50,177 nucleotides of DNA, taken from JBBQXY01 sp051004815. GTDB lineage: Bacteria > Chloroflexota > Ktedonobacteria > Ktedonobacterales > Ktedonobacteraceae. The stretch spans positions 1-50,177 of the forward strand of contig JBPCJY010000082.1 in assembly GCA_051004815.1 (NCBI GenBank), read 5' to 3'. The translations under genes and the position numbers were made by a program. The notes under the pieces are model-generated. The model made no database searches. It was not told the origin of the DNA and was given only the letters and a program-made list of their open reading frames with translations. This document shows, in pieces, positions 42,635 to 50,177 of this stretch (positions are counted from its first letter, which is position 1; each line of letters starts with the position of its first letter).

Positions 42635-43387
42635 TCAAGCGTGAGCTTGCAAGAAGGCGAGACTTTCCTGAACGATGATGTCTTTATCGTTGTCCAGCGT
42701 GGCTACGTGGTACGACTCCTCTAGCCAGCGTTGGCGTTTCTCAGTGCTATTGATCTTGTTAAGAATGTACTCGGCATTGGCGGGCAGTACCACATGATCT
42801 TCCCGCGAAACGAAGAGCAAGGTTGGAATAGCAATGCGCGGTAAGAGTTCGTCCGTGACCTTTGCCAGGGCATACAGCTCTTTGAGAGCGGGAACTGGCG
42901 TAGTAGCATAGGCCAGTTCTGTGACGCCAGGTGCCTTAATGTCGCTCCCTATGCCAGGAATCTCGGCTGGCCCATGAACCATATAAGCCAGCGAAGCCAG
43001 GTCGGTATTATTGGCAAAGATAAGGGGATTGATCGGCAAAATGCCCTTGAAAAGATTCGGATATTGGCCTGCCATAAAGAGCGTCAAAGTGCCGCCCATG
43101 GATAAGCCCGTCATAAAGAACGTATCGCAGCGTTGTTGTAGCCAGGAAAGGGCTGTGTGAAGATCGCCTATCCAATCGCTGGCGGTGCTGGCTGCCATGT
43201 CAGCTACAGTGGTACCATGCCCTTTCAAACGTGGTAACGCCACGGTGTATCCGACCTGGGCTAGATGTTCCGCCAAATAACGCATGCTCTGTGGGCAGCC
43301 CGTAAAGCCATGTGATACCAGAATGCCTGTACGTCCACCTTCAGCATAGAATGGTTCCGCGCCTGACAGGACCTGTGGTTCATCCAT
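42635..43387 (-). CDS. carboxylesterase / monoacylglycerol lipase-like alpha/beta hydrolase
   Basis: 250 residues, the size of Est30-type carboxylesterases. The nucleophile is S97 in TGLSMGGTL, the acid D197 in SREDHVVLP and the base H227 in SYHVATLDND. The oxyanion region is LVSHGFTGCP. The enzyme should cleave short- to medium-chain esters or monoglycerides in the cytoplasm. GAGGAG lies before the ATG. It is in the same direction as the tet-like gene but more than 100 bases upstream of that gene's own promoter, so the two are independent. Confidence 0.9.
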   Translation of the reverse strand: MDEPQVLSGAEPFYAEGGRTGILVSHGFTGCPQSMRYLAEHLAQVGYTVALPRLKGHGTTVADMAASTASDWIGDLHTALSWLQQRCDTFFMTGLSMGGTLTLFMAGQYPNLFKGILPINPLIFANNTDLASLAYMVHGPAEIPGIGSDIKAPGVTELAYATTPVPALKELYALAKVTDELLPRIAIPTLLFVSREDHVVLPANAEYILNKINSTEKRQRWLEESYHVATLDNDKDIIVQESLAFLQAHA

Positions 43388-43591
43388 TTTTCATCTCCTC
43401 ATACTGTTCTTTCAACGTCGTTTTTTTTATTTTATCACCTGCTCCAGGTATAGCGTCCTCACAAAAACCAAGAGCGGCAATCTTAGCAGAAGTGATCAGC
43501 ATGCATGCAGTAGTTCCACATCTTGACAGTCATATAATCATTTTTATATATTTGTTCTATGATGGCAACCTTCATTCAGGAAAGGAAAGCG

Positions 43592-44044
43592 ATGAAATAT
43601 ATACAACCAATTTGCCCGCCCGACCTTTCGTCGAGGCCCTTTCATCTGACTGTTGAGCGAACGATGCGTGTCACACCTTCCGTGCTGTTTCGAGCGTGGA
43701 CCGAACAGATGGATCGCTGGTTTGCAGCCCCTGGCACGGTGTTGATGAAGGCCGAAGTCAATGCTGTCTTCTTTTGGGAGACACAGCACGCGGGAAACCG
43801 CTATCCGCACTACGGTCGCTTTCTCAGGCTTGAGCGTGATCGGCTCGTCGAACTGACATGGCTCACCGGACTGGGAGGAACGAAGGGAGCCGAAACCGTA
43901 GTAACAGTTGAGCTTACGCCTGAGGGGAGCGGAACACAACTACTACTCACACACGCGGGCTTTCTGGATCAGGAATCGAGAGATGGGCATGAACAAGCAT
44001 GGCCGGAAGTCCTCGCGCACCTCGACGAGCAGATGTCGCGGTGA
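43592..44044 (+). CDS. SRPBCC / AHSA1-like domain protein
   Basis: 150 residues from the ATG at 43592; AGGAAAG lies upstream, and the longer frame to 43559 has no better site. The START-like helix-grip fold is seen from FHLTVERTMRVTPSVLFRAWTEQMDRWFAAPG, DRLVELTWLTG and GTQLLLTHAGFLD. AHSA1-like bacterial proteins bind small hydrophobic ligands; none is known here. It is convergent with the cupin gene with only 39 bases between. Confidence 0.82.
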   Translation: MKYIQPICPPDLSSRPFHLTVERTMRVTPSVLFRAWTEQMDRWFAAPGTVLMKAEVNAVFFWETQHAGNRYPHYGRFLRLERDRLVELTWLTGLGGTKGAETVVTVELTPEGSGTQLLLTHAGFLDQESRDGHEQAWPEVLAHLDEQMSR

Positions 44045-44083
44045 ACCTTCCGTTCTCCATTCTTAGACATTTTTTTGAATCGA

Positions 44084-44437
44084 TCAGATAAATTGCTGTG
44101 GTGCCGCCGTCGCTTTTTCGCCGGTATTTGGGGTTCCAGTTGGCTCGATCAAGAGAAGATGTGTTTCTTCTTCTGCGAACGGTTGGTGTTCAATGCCGCG
44201 TGGCACCACAAACAATTCTCCCGGGCCCAATACCACGTCGCGATCGCGCAAATGGATAGTCAAGCGTCCCTTGAGAACCAGAAAGAAGTCATCTGTATCA
44301 TCATGTTTGTGCCAGACAAATTCGCCCTGAACCTTGACGACCATAATGTCGTGACCATTGAAACGGGTGACGGTTCGTGGGGACCAGTACTCGGAAAAGA
44401 GGGCAAGCTTCTCTGCAAGGTTAATGCTATCGTTCAT
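44084..44437 (-). CDS. small cupin-domain protein
   Basis: 117 residues. One cupin barrel with motif 1 around VWHKHDDTDDFFLVLKGRL and motif 2 around GPGELFVVPRGIEHQPF; the His and acidic residues for a metal site are present. Such single-domain cupins may be isomerases, dioxygenases or binding proteins. Substrate unknown; a monocistronic gene. Confidence 0.87.
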   Translation of the reverse strand: MNDSINLAEKLALFSEYWSPRTVTRFNGHDIMVVKVQGEFVWHKHDDTDDFFLVLKGRLTIHLRDRDVVLGPGELFVVPRGIEHQPFAEEETHLLLIEPTGTPNTGEKATAAPQQFI

Positions 44438-44568
44438 TGGTTTCCTTTCTCATCTCATACAAATGACACGCTAAGAAATATAGCACAGCCTTCGGTCAAA
44501 GCAAGCCATTTCCTGTCGTACATGTGCCGCACTTTTAGTAGGAAAGGGCGCCTCACCTTTTTTATCTT

Positions 44569-46881
44569 TTACGCTAACTGTTCAGCGATAAGTTGGGCTA
44601 AGTGCAACACACGGAGAGGCCGTCCACTGGCATCTACGCCTCCACGCAGATGCATGAGGCATCCCGGATTGTCTGTCACAAGCACCGTCGCGCCCGTACT
44701 CTCCGCATTATGCAGCTTATTGTTCATCATGCGTTCCGCCACATCTCCATGCTCCATAGAAGTCGCGCCTCCGAAGCCGCAACATACATCCGACTGAGGC
44801 ATCTCGCGCAACTCTAGTCCCAACACATCCTGGATGATATGCCGCGCCTCTGCTTGTAGCCCAAGACAATTAATCGACTGGCAAGAATCGTGATAGGTCA
44901 CGATCACATCCGGGGATGCATTGAGTTCGCGTAGCGGAAGAGTAGCTCCTCCTGCCAGCACTACATAATCCATAAAGCTGGCAAAATCCATCACCTTTTC
45001 AGCCAGTACACGCGCTCGCCGTAGCCACCCTTGCTGCTGTAAGTCCTCGAAGAGCCTGATATAGTCTTGTTTCAGGGTGACAACACAGCTTGTCGTGGCC
45101 CCAACAATGTAGTCAGCTTTACTTTCTTTCAGTGCCTGCTCCAGCATCGTAATCGTCTGCCGCGCCATGGTCGCACAATCGGCGCGATCACCAGAATTGA
45201 GGGCAATCAGGCCACAACAACTTTGCTGCTGCGGGAATGTAACCTGAACGCCACAAGCTTGAAGCACTTTGATGGCAGCCTCACCCATTTCAGGAAAAAG
45301 ACGGTCTATCATACAACCCGCGAAGTAGCAGACTGTCAGACCAGAACGCTCCGCACTGGTATGATTTAATATACTACTAGCAGACTGTGACACCTGCCTT
45401 TTTACCCGATCACGCAAGGGCTTTGTCGCGAAGGCGGGAAGGCTGCGCCATCGTGCAAGCTCAGCCAGAGAGTGCATGATGGGAAGTTTGCCAAGTACGC
45501 CAAAGTTGCGAGCGCGAATATAGCGACCACCCCACGTAAGCGGCAACTGACCGAGACTGGCAAGACGCGTAAAGACACCGAAGAGGCGTGGATGGGCCAT
45601 CGTCCCAAAGACAAGTTTCTTGATCCAGTGCAGACCTTTTGCCTCTACGACGCGACTGCGTACATCGAGAATCAGGCTTGGCAGAGGTATCTCCACAGGG
45701 CAGACAGTTTCGCAAGCATTACAACTGACGCAGAGACCCTGTGGCCCTGCTCCTGCCTCAATGCCATGCAAAAATGGAGTAATGACCAGGCCAATAGCCC
45801 CACTATAAATATAGCCGAAAGCATGCCCTCCCACTTGCTGATAGGGCGGACAGATGTTGGCACAAGCGGCGCAACGAATGCAGCGCAGAGCATCTTTGAA
45901 ACGGGGATCGTCGCGCATCTCACTGCGTCCATTATCGATGAGCACAATATGCATCTCTTTATCCGGCGTAGCTGAGCCGGTGATAAACGTTGTATAGCTG
46001 GTCAATTGCTGGGCTGTGGCACTACGGGCAAGTAGGCGCAATTGCGTCATTACCTCCGAAAATGTACTGATTAGTTTATCATAGCCAGCCATCACGACAT
46101 GTACGGGTGGCAACGAAGTTACGAGACGGCCATTGCCCTCGTTGGTAATCATCATCACGGTGCCACTTTCAGCGATGAGCGCGTTCGCCCCGCTGATACC
46201 CATACCAGCACTGAGAAACGACTTGCGGTGCTCAACACGAATGACCGCGACCTGTTCGGCCACATCTTCACGCGAAATCTCGCGTCCTATCGCTTCGGTA
46301 AGAATCGCACCTACCTGCTGGCGGCTCTTGTGAATAATGGGCATTACCATGTGTGAGGGGCGTTCATGAGCGAGTTGGGCCACCCATTCACCCAGATCGG
46401 TTTCAACGGCCTTGATGCCGCGAGCTTCCAGGTAGTAATTCAACTCGGTCTCTTCGCTCACCATCGTCTTAGATTTGACGACAAGGTCTATGCCTTTGCG
46501 CTGACACAGTTCGTAAATGTAGCGGTTAGCATCCTCTGCTGTGCGTGCCTCGTAAATAATTGCGCCAGCAGCCTCTGCCTGCGCTCTAAACTGTGCGATC
46601 AATTCCGCCTGGTGCTCAATGGCATAATCTTTTGCGTTGCGCAGGGTAGAGCGCATGTGCGCAAAGCTATAGTCAGAGCCGTAATCGGCTTCCTCGGAAG
46701 CAAAAACTGCTACACGGGATGCACGCCAGGAAGGTGCAAAGCGTTCCAGGGCGCGATGCATGTTATCGTCATGAAGGGCATCCTCCAGGCGTACTTCAAA
46801 AGGCTGATGCTCGTTTGTTGGGTTCGCCGTTTCTTCGCTTACAACCTGTTGAGGAGGGGTAACTTCATATTTTTCACTCAC
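44569..46881 (-). CDS. LutB-LutA-type fusion: LUD domain, two 4Fe-4S clusters and two CCG domains
   Basis: 770 residues from a GTG at 46881 that overlaps the lutC stop by 4 bp (GTGA); the frame is open to 46920. Order: LUD domain (about 1-300), ferredoxin-like domain with CIRCAACANICPP and CVSCNACETVCPVEIP, then two CCG domains, CYFAGCM...QQQSCCGL and YHDSCQS...DVCCGFGG. The LutABC complex oxidises L-lactate to pyruvate. In most bacteria LutA and LutB are separate, while here they form one chain. With LutC (46878-47465) it would complete the system. No lactate permease lies nearby. A related role in electron transfer to other 2-hydroxy acids is possible. Confidence 0.88.
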   Translation of the reverse strand: MSEKYEVTPPQQVVSEETANPTNEHQPFEVRLEDALHDDNMHRALERFAPSWRASRVAVFASEEADYGSDYSFAHMRSTLRNAKDYAIEHQAELIAQFRAQAEAAGAIIYEARTAEDANRYIYELCQRKGIDLVVKSKTMVSEETELNYYLEARGIKAVETDLGEWVAQLAHERPSHMVMPIIHKSRQQVGAILTEAIGREISREDVAEQVAVIRVEHRKSFLSAGMGISGANALIAESGTVMMITNEGNGRLVTSLPPVHVVMAGYDKLISTFSEVMTQLRLLARSATAQQLTSYTTFITGSATPDKEMHIVLIDNGRSEMRDDPRFKDALRCIRCAACANICPPYQQVGGHAFGYIYSGAIGLVITPFLHGIEAGAGPQGLCVSCNACETVCPVEIPLPSLILDVRSRVVEAKGLHWIKKLVFGTMAHPRLFGVFTRLASLGQLPLTWGGRYIRARNFGVLGKLPIMHSLAELARWRSLPAFATKPLRDRVKRQVSQSASSILNHTSAERSGLTVCYFAGCMIDRLFPEMGEAAIKVLQACGVQVTFPQQQSCCGLIALNSGDRADCATMARQTITMLEQALKESKADYIVGATTSCVVTLKQDYIRLFEDLQQQGWLRRARVLAEKVMDFASFMDYVVLAGGATLPLRELNASPDVIVTYHDSCQSINCLGLQAEARHIIQDVLGLELREMPQSDVCCGFGGATSMEHGDVAERMMNNKLHNAESTGATVLVTDNPGCLMHLRGGVDASGRPLRVLHLAQLIAEQLA

Positions 46882-47465
46882 GCTCTGGCTCCCTTCTCTT
46901 CCGTAACAACAATGGCACATAACGCCTTTGGGCCTTGCACGCCAATGGTCAGCGTGCGCTCGATATCAGCGGTGCGACTTGGGCCTGTCACAAAAGATAT
47001 GTAATGACGCTGATCGGCACCTGCTTTGGTCATTTGCTGGAGTACTCCGGCAGCAGCATCGAGCATAGGAACAAGCCTGTCCGCACTCACCAACACGAAA
47101 TGCGTCAAGGTCAGCATGCTCACCACCCTGGCTGCGAGTGAATTTTCAGCGAGGAGAACAGAACCCGTTTCAGCGATGGCAAGTTCCGCACCGGAAAGAC
47201 CCACAGGAGCATCGGCAACACTGGCGGGGCTACCAGCCTCGCGTATAGCTATGCCTTTCCCGCTCAATAGCGGAAGGATCGCCCCCCATTGTGGATGCAT
47301 GCCAAAGCCTGGCGGGACGACAATTTCACCGGCCACCAACGCGGGGTGGGCGGCAATAATATCGGCTGCGCCCGCTAAAGATGTTGCCTGCTGAGACTCA
47401 CCGCCAGCCGCAGCGAGTCGTTCCTGGAAGCGCGTGAAAAGATCGGTATAGGTTGCAGAACTCAA
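46878..47465 (-). CDS. lutC: LutC-like LUD domain protein
   Basis: 195 residues. The LUD fold is clear from GLSGAELAIAETGSVLLAE, VLVSADRLVPMLDAA and ISFVTGPSRTADIERTL. It is the small subunit of the lactate-oxidising LutABC system. The start is TTG at 47465, supported by GGAGG 8 bases upstream and no better ATG in frame. A TTG start before a coupled gene may lower synthesis. It is co-transcribed with the fusion gene by a 4-bp overlap. Confidence 0.88.
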   Translation of the reverse strand: MSSATYTDLFTRFQERLAAAGGESQQATSLAGAADIIAAHPALVAGEIVVPPGFGMHPQWGAILPLLSGKGIAIREAGSPASVADAPVGLSGAELAIAETGSVLLAENSLAARVVSMLTLTHFVLVSADRLVPMLDAAAGVLQQMTKAGADQRHYISFVTGPSRTADIERTLTIGVQGPKALCAIVVTEEKGARA

Positions 47466-47714
47466 TGCTATTTCCTCCCTTCACCTTTTGTCTTGTCAGC
47501 ATCGGCAAGACGAAAAGTGCTGAATCATTCCTGGTTCAACCAGTAATATCATAGCACGTTCTCTGCAACATACACGCGGTCAAGTGAGCATTGCCCCACT
47601 CCCAAAAAGCAAATTTGACAAGTCTTACAACCATCGCTTATGCTTGTCATAGGGTACAACCTACTATCGTTTGGGCTTATGATGATTACTCGCATCAGGA
47701 AGGGAACAAGCGAA

Positions 47715-48348
47715 ATGAGTATACATACCGCCCTCAACAGCATTCCAGATTCATGGAACGAGGTCGATCAACTCATTCGTCTTCTCTCTCATTGGGGTGT
47801 CACCTATTTAGTAGGTCTGGAGCATACTGATAACCCTGCTCATCAAGAAGAAATGCAGCTTTCTCCCGTTGAGCTGATACAACGTCTGGCACAATGTGAT
47901 GAATTTCCACGCGTGCGCGATGCCAGTATTGCACTGTTCTTAATTACATCCTGAACTTGCGGATAGTATCATCGAAGCACTCCAAACGGCTAAACCAGCC
48001 GTGGCAGAACAAATAGCTACCCTGACGCTGGCCACGCTCTACCTCCAACGCCTATGGTCTATCCGCTTGACGCTTGCATCAGGTCATGCACCGTGTTTTC
48101 CTGAACAACGGTTTGCGTCTCTGTGGCAAAGCCGGCAATTGCCACCACCAGCAAGTCACTATGGAACATGGGGATTGTTGGCCCTGCAAGAGGCCGAGCA
48201 AGCCCGTACAGGTCTTCCTTTCAGCTTTCTCGGTGATTGGCAAAATCAAATTGACCACCTCTTGCGCCAGGAAGAGGCTAAGCATCACCAGCTAGTAACA
48301 CCTATTACCATACCAGTGGATGAAGCACAAAACGAACGGGGGGGCGAC
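47715..48348 (+). pseudogene. frameshifted hypothetical gene upstream of the nucleotidyltransferase
   Basis: The frame from ATG 47715 (SIHTALNSIPDSWNEVDQL...RVRDASIALFL) stops at 47952-47954. The next frame continues sensibly as HPELADSIIEALQTAKPAVA. Around 47940-47945 the bases ATTA look inserted after TTCTTA; without them the two frames join. The joined protein would be about 210 residues, helical, of no recognised family. The downstream half remains open in frame into the nucleotidyltransferase gene. It may be a sequencing error, a phase-variable site or a true lesion. Confidence 0.6.
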
Positions 48349-48891
48349 ATGAGTATGCGGCCAAACGTTGATAAGTCCGCGATTGAGTCATTTCTACAAC
48401 AACTAGGGCGAACATTCCGCAGACCTGGACGCCTCTATCTCGTGCGAGATGCAGCCCTTGTCCATGCAGGAGTACGTCCTGGATTTACGCAGGATATTGA
48501 TGTGCAAGTCAGTGGTGCAAACGAGGGTGAGCTTATCGTAGCAATTCAGCGTTTGATACAACAGATGCAAGTCAATGTCAAGTTTGCCTCACCGGTAGAT
48601 TTCATCCCCCTTCCCTCTCAATGGGAAGCCCACGCACAGTATGTCGATCGCTATGGTGGGATCGACGTTTTCTACTTCGATTTTTATAGCATTGCTTTGA
48701 GCAAGATTGAGCGCGGGAATAGCCGCGACATTGCAGATGTCAGATTACTCGTGCAAGAGCAAATCATCACATTGCAAGAGCTTGATGCGTCCTATCAAGA
48801 AGTTCTGGCACAGTTAGGAAAGGGACGCTATCCACGTATTACATCTCAGCGATTCACGGAGCGTTATCAAGCTATTCGCATGTTGCTATAA
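48349..48891 (+). CDS. nucleotidyltransferase-like protein (DUF6036/MNT type), altered GG motif
   Basis: 180 residues from ATG 48349, with a G-rich ribosome site upstream. The nucleotidyltransferase pattern LYLVxxAALVHAGVRPGFTQDIDVQV has the D-x-D catalytic pair, and the C-terminal part carries FYSIALSKIERGNSRDIADV. The usual glycine pair before AALV is replaced by Arg-Asp, so nucleotide binding may be impaired. Relatives are often toxin-antitoxin or defence components paired with an upstream small gene, which here is frameshifted. It ends in a hairpin shared with the opposite gene. Confidence 0.7.
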   Translation: MSMRPNVDKSAIESFLQQLGRTFRRPGRLYLVRDAALVHAGVRPGFTQDIDVQVSGANEGELIVAIQRLIQQMQVNVKFASPVDFIPLPSQWEAHAQYVDRYGGIDVFYFDFYSIALSKIERGNSRDIADVRLLVQEQIITLQELDASYQEVLAQLGKGRYPRITSQRFTERYQAIRMLL

Positions 48892-48939
48892 AGCCAGAAG
48901 CGGAAAGGCAACGTACCCTTCCGCTTCTGGCTTTATAGC
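48885..48939. terminator. perfect 21-bp hairpin between convergent genes
   Basis: GCTATAAAGCCAGAAGCGG and two more bases (48885-48905) pair exactly with 48919-48939, with a 13-nt loop. The stop of the nucleotidyltransferase gene is inside the left arm. No U tract. Confidence 0.8.
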
Positions 48940-48954
48940 TTTGGAGGAACTTCC

Positions 48955-50073
48955 TTATTCCTCCTCGTCTTCCTTTTCGTCGTCAAGCTCCTCGTCCTCA
49001 TCCCAATCAACATATTCGGCATCACCGGTATAGCCGCACACACCTACGCGTGGAGAGTTGACAATCGGTAGCATCCCTTCATCGTATTCGCCGCGGTCAG
49101 TTTTGGCACATGTCTCGCAGACGGCACCGTATTGAGGGGCACCATAACCAGAAAAAATACCGATAGCCGGCTTCCCACAAGAACGGCAAGGAATAACTGG
49201 TGACTCGTTACGAGCCATTACCTGGATGGTATCCTCGTCCTCATCTTCACTTTCGGCACCTTGCGCACCTGCGATGCCTTCGCGTTCAGCTATGACCTTT
49301 AAGGTCAGGTCGGTTGAAGAACCAAAGTCATATGTATAGGAAAACTTCTGGCCAACTTTGAGTGCCTTATCTAACTCAACACTCATGTCATGCTCTTTTG
49401 GCATGTCCCTGAACGTACTGAGTGCGCCCATTTGCACCATAGTCGCGAGCATATTGATCATAGGCTGAGTTTCAGGAGGCATCACGCCGTCCTCAGCGTC
49501 AAATTCTTTCACCAGGAAGCTTGTAATCTTGGCCTCAATCTCTGTTAGCGGCAGCCCATTCAACTCTGAGCCAAACTCTTCAGCCATATTTTCAAGAACC
49601 TGCTCAACGACCTCCTCTGGAGAAAGAGTGCTGCCCTCTTCTTCATCCTCTTCATCCTCAATTTCCTCGTCCTCAACGACCTCGTCCTCGTTTTCCTCCT
49701 CGGAAGTATCACCAGGTATGGAGATATCCCAGATCATGCCCTCGGTTCTCGACATATAGGATGTTTTACCAACTTTGAACTCGCTCAGATGATCGCAGCA
49801 CTCAACCCAGGTTTCGCGCAAAAAGCCATCCAGGTCATAGAAAGTATGATCGGCGGGAATTTCCAGGTGCATCCAGTAGATAGGAAGGTATGTACCCTCA
49901 ATCGAGATATGGAGCAACTTCACTTTTGGCTTATCGCTAGCATTTTGCGCTTTCAATTTAGCAGCTCTTGGCTTACAAAACTTGAGATGCTGAGTCATTT
50001 TGCTCTTTTCAAATTCGCCCTGGCAATATATACATGTTCCCTTAGAGGAAACCTTTACTGTTGTTTTCGGCAT
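48955..50073 (-). CDS. PRiA4_ORF3-like protein with zinc finger and acidic segments
   Basis: 372 residues. The N terminus has a zinc-binding CIYCQGEF...HLKFC motif. The middle (LLHISIEGTYLPIYWMHLEIP, TFYDLDGFLRETWVECCDHLS, then GQKFSYTYDFGSSTDLTL) matches the IS1096/pRiA4b ORF-3 family. The family core is split by a long Glu/Asp-rich insertion (about residues 123-150), and acidic runs recur near the end. A second metal-like cluster CRSCGKP...CETC lies near residue 300. The family is widespread on plasmids and chromosomes and has no firm function; nucleic-acid-linked roles are suspected. It is a single gene with its own -10 region; the ribosome site AAGGAG is 13 bases from the ATG. Confidence 0.82.
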   Translation of the reverse strand: MPKTTVKVSSKGTCIYCQGEFEKSKMTQHLKFCKPRAAKLKAQNASDKPKVKLLHISIEGTYLPIYWMHLEIPADHTFYDLDGFLRETWVECCDHLSEFKVGKTSYMSRTEGMIWDISIPGDTSEEENEDEVVEDEEIEDEEDEEEGSTLSPEEVVEQVLENMAEEFGSELNGLPLTEIEAKITSFLVKEFDAEDGVMPPETQPMINMLATMVQMGALSTFRDMPKEHDMSVELDKALKVGQKFSYTYDFGSSTDLTLKVIAEREGIAGAQGAESEDEDEDTIQVMARNESPVIPCRSCGKPAIGIFSGYGAPQYGAVCETCAKTDRGEYDEGMLPIVNSPRVGVCGYTGDAEYVDWDEDEELDDEKEDEEE

Positions 50074-50123
50074 ATATCTTTTTTTACTCCTTCATGCCAT
50101 CTTTACGATGGGTAATGTACACT

Positions 50124-50151
50124 ATTATATCACTTTATGGCTATTAAAGTG
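50124..50151 (-). promoter_or_regulatory. -10 box and operator-like palindrome for the PRiA4-like gene
   Basis: TATAAT (50129-50124) lies about 50 bases before the ATG. CACTTTA (50131-50137) and TAAAGTG (50145-50151) form an inverted repeat over the expected spacer. The -35 box is weak, which fits control by a bound protein. Confidence 0.5.
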
Positions 50152-50177
50152 AGAACCAGATAGAGTGAGTGCAGGGG

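Noticed and set aside
42510..42644. 44-residue plus-strand frame next to the tet promoter
   Set aside because: It has no ribosome site, overlaps the promoter and the end of the esterase gene, and matches no family I recognise.
1..50177. CRISPR array, tRNA or rRNA genes
   Set aside because: No regularly spaced repeats with unique spacers were seen, and no tRNA cloverleaf or rRNA sequence was recognised by eye; an automated scan could still find a tRNA.

Overview
The window reads as chromosomal DNA of a soil-type heterotroph with a large, repeat-rich genome. The gene set is a complete 3-methylcrotonyl-CoA carboxylase, a B12-dependent ribonucleotide reductase, LUD-domain proteins, a DUF2277 protein, many palindromic intergenic repeats and a tetracycline ribosomal protection protein. 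This mix suggests Chloroflexota, most likely class Ktedonobacteria. That is inference from gene content, because no rRNA or tRNA gene is visible.

Region 1 (1-950) holds the 5' part of a DUF2252 gene on the minus strand. Region 2 (about 950-8631) looks like a compact integrated element flanked by near-identical 17-bp direct repeats. It has a translationally coupled minus-strand operon rep / small ORF / tyrosine integrase, a cargo receiver-domain gene, and an intergenic stretch with strong palindromes that could be an origin. It also has a minus-strand operon of very small genes, including two too short for routine gene calling. Two of those small genes are preceded by paralogous structured leaders. 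A divergent control region carries a good promoter and four GACATTT heptamers next to a HTH-containing regulator. No conjugation ATPase, Zot or capsid gene was recognised, so its mode of transfer is unknown.

Region 3 (8.6-24.9 kb) holds a thiolase, a MITE-like palindromic element, a tandem universal stress protein and a solitary type IIG restriction-methylase. A branched-chain amino-acid catabolism cluster follows: methylcrotonyl-CoA carboxylase beta, an enoyl-CoA hydratase, the biotin-carrying alpha subunit and a 3-hydroxyisobutyrate dehydrogenase-like enzyme, with a histidine kinase inserted on the opposite strand. Next come an M50 membrane protease and an atypical NRAMP-family transporter. 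Region 4 (25-29.5 kb) has cinA divergent from nrdJ. nrdJ contains a 164-residue mini-intein and is preceded by two NrdR-like boxes and a promoter.

Region 5 (29.5-36 kb) mixes decayed genes (iminopeptidase fragment, regulator remnant, alpha/beta hydrolase with its nucleophile region missing) with intact ones (acyl-CoA ligase, DUF2277, amidase, threonine dehydratase-like). Region 6 (36.9-40.3 kb) is a LysR regulator divergent from an MmgE/PrpD enzyme and a phosphosulfolactate synthase-like protein. Region 7 (40.4-50.2 kb) has the Tet ribosomal protection gene with a leader, an esterase, an AHSA1-like protein, a cupin, a LutC / fused LutB-LutA pair, a frameshifted gene joined to a nucleotidyltransferase-like gene, and a zinc-finger PRiA4-ORF3-like protein.

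A recurring structural theme is long, often perfect inverted repeats at gene 3' ends, mostly between convergent genes and without a U tract.
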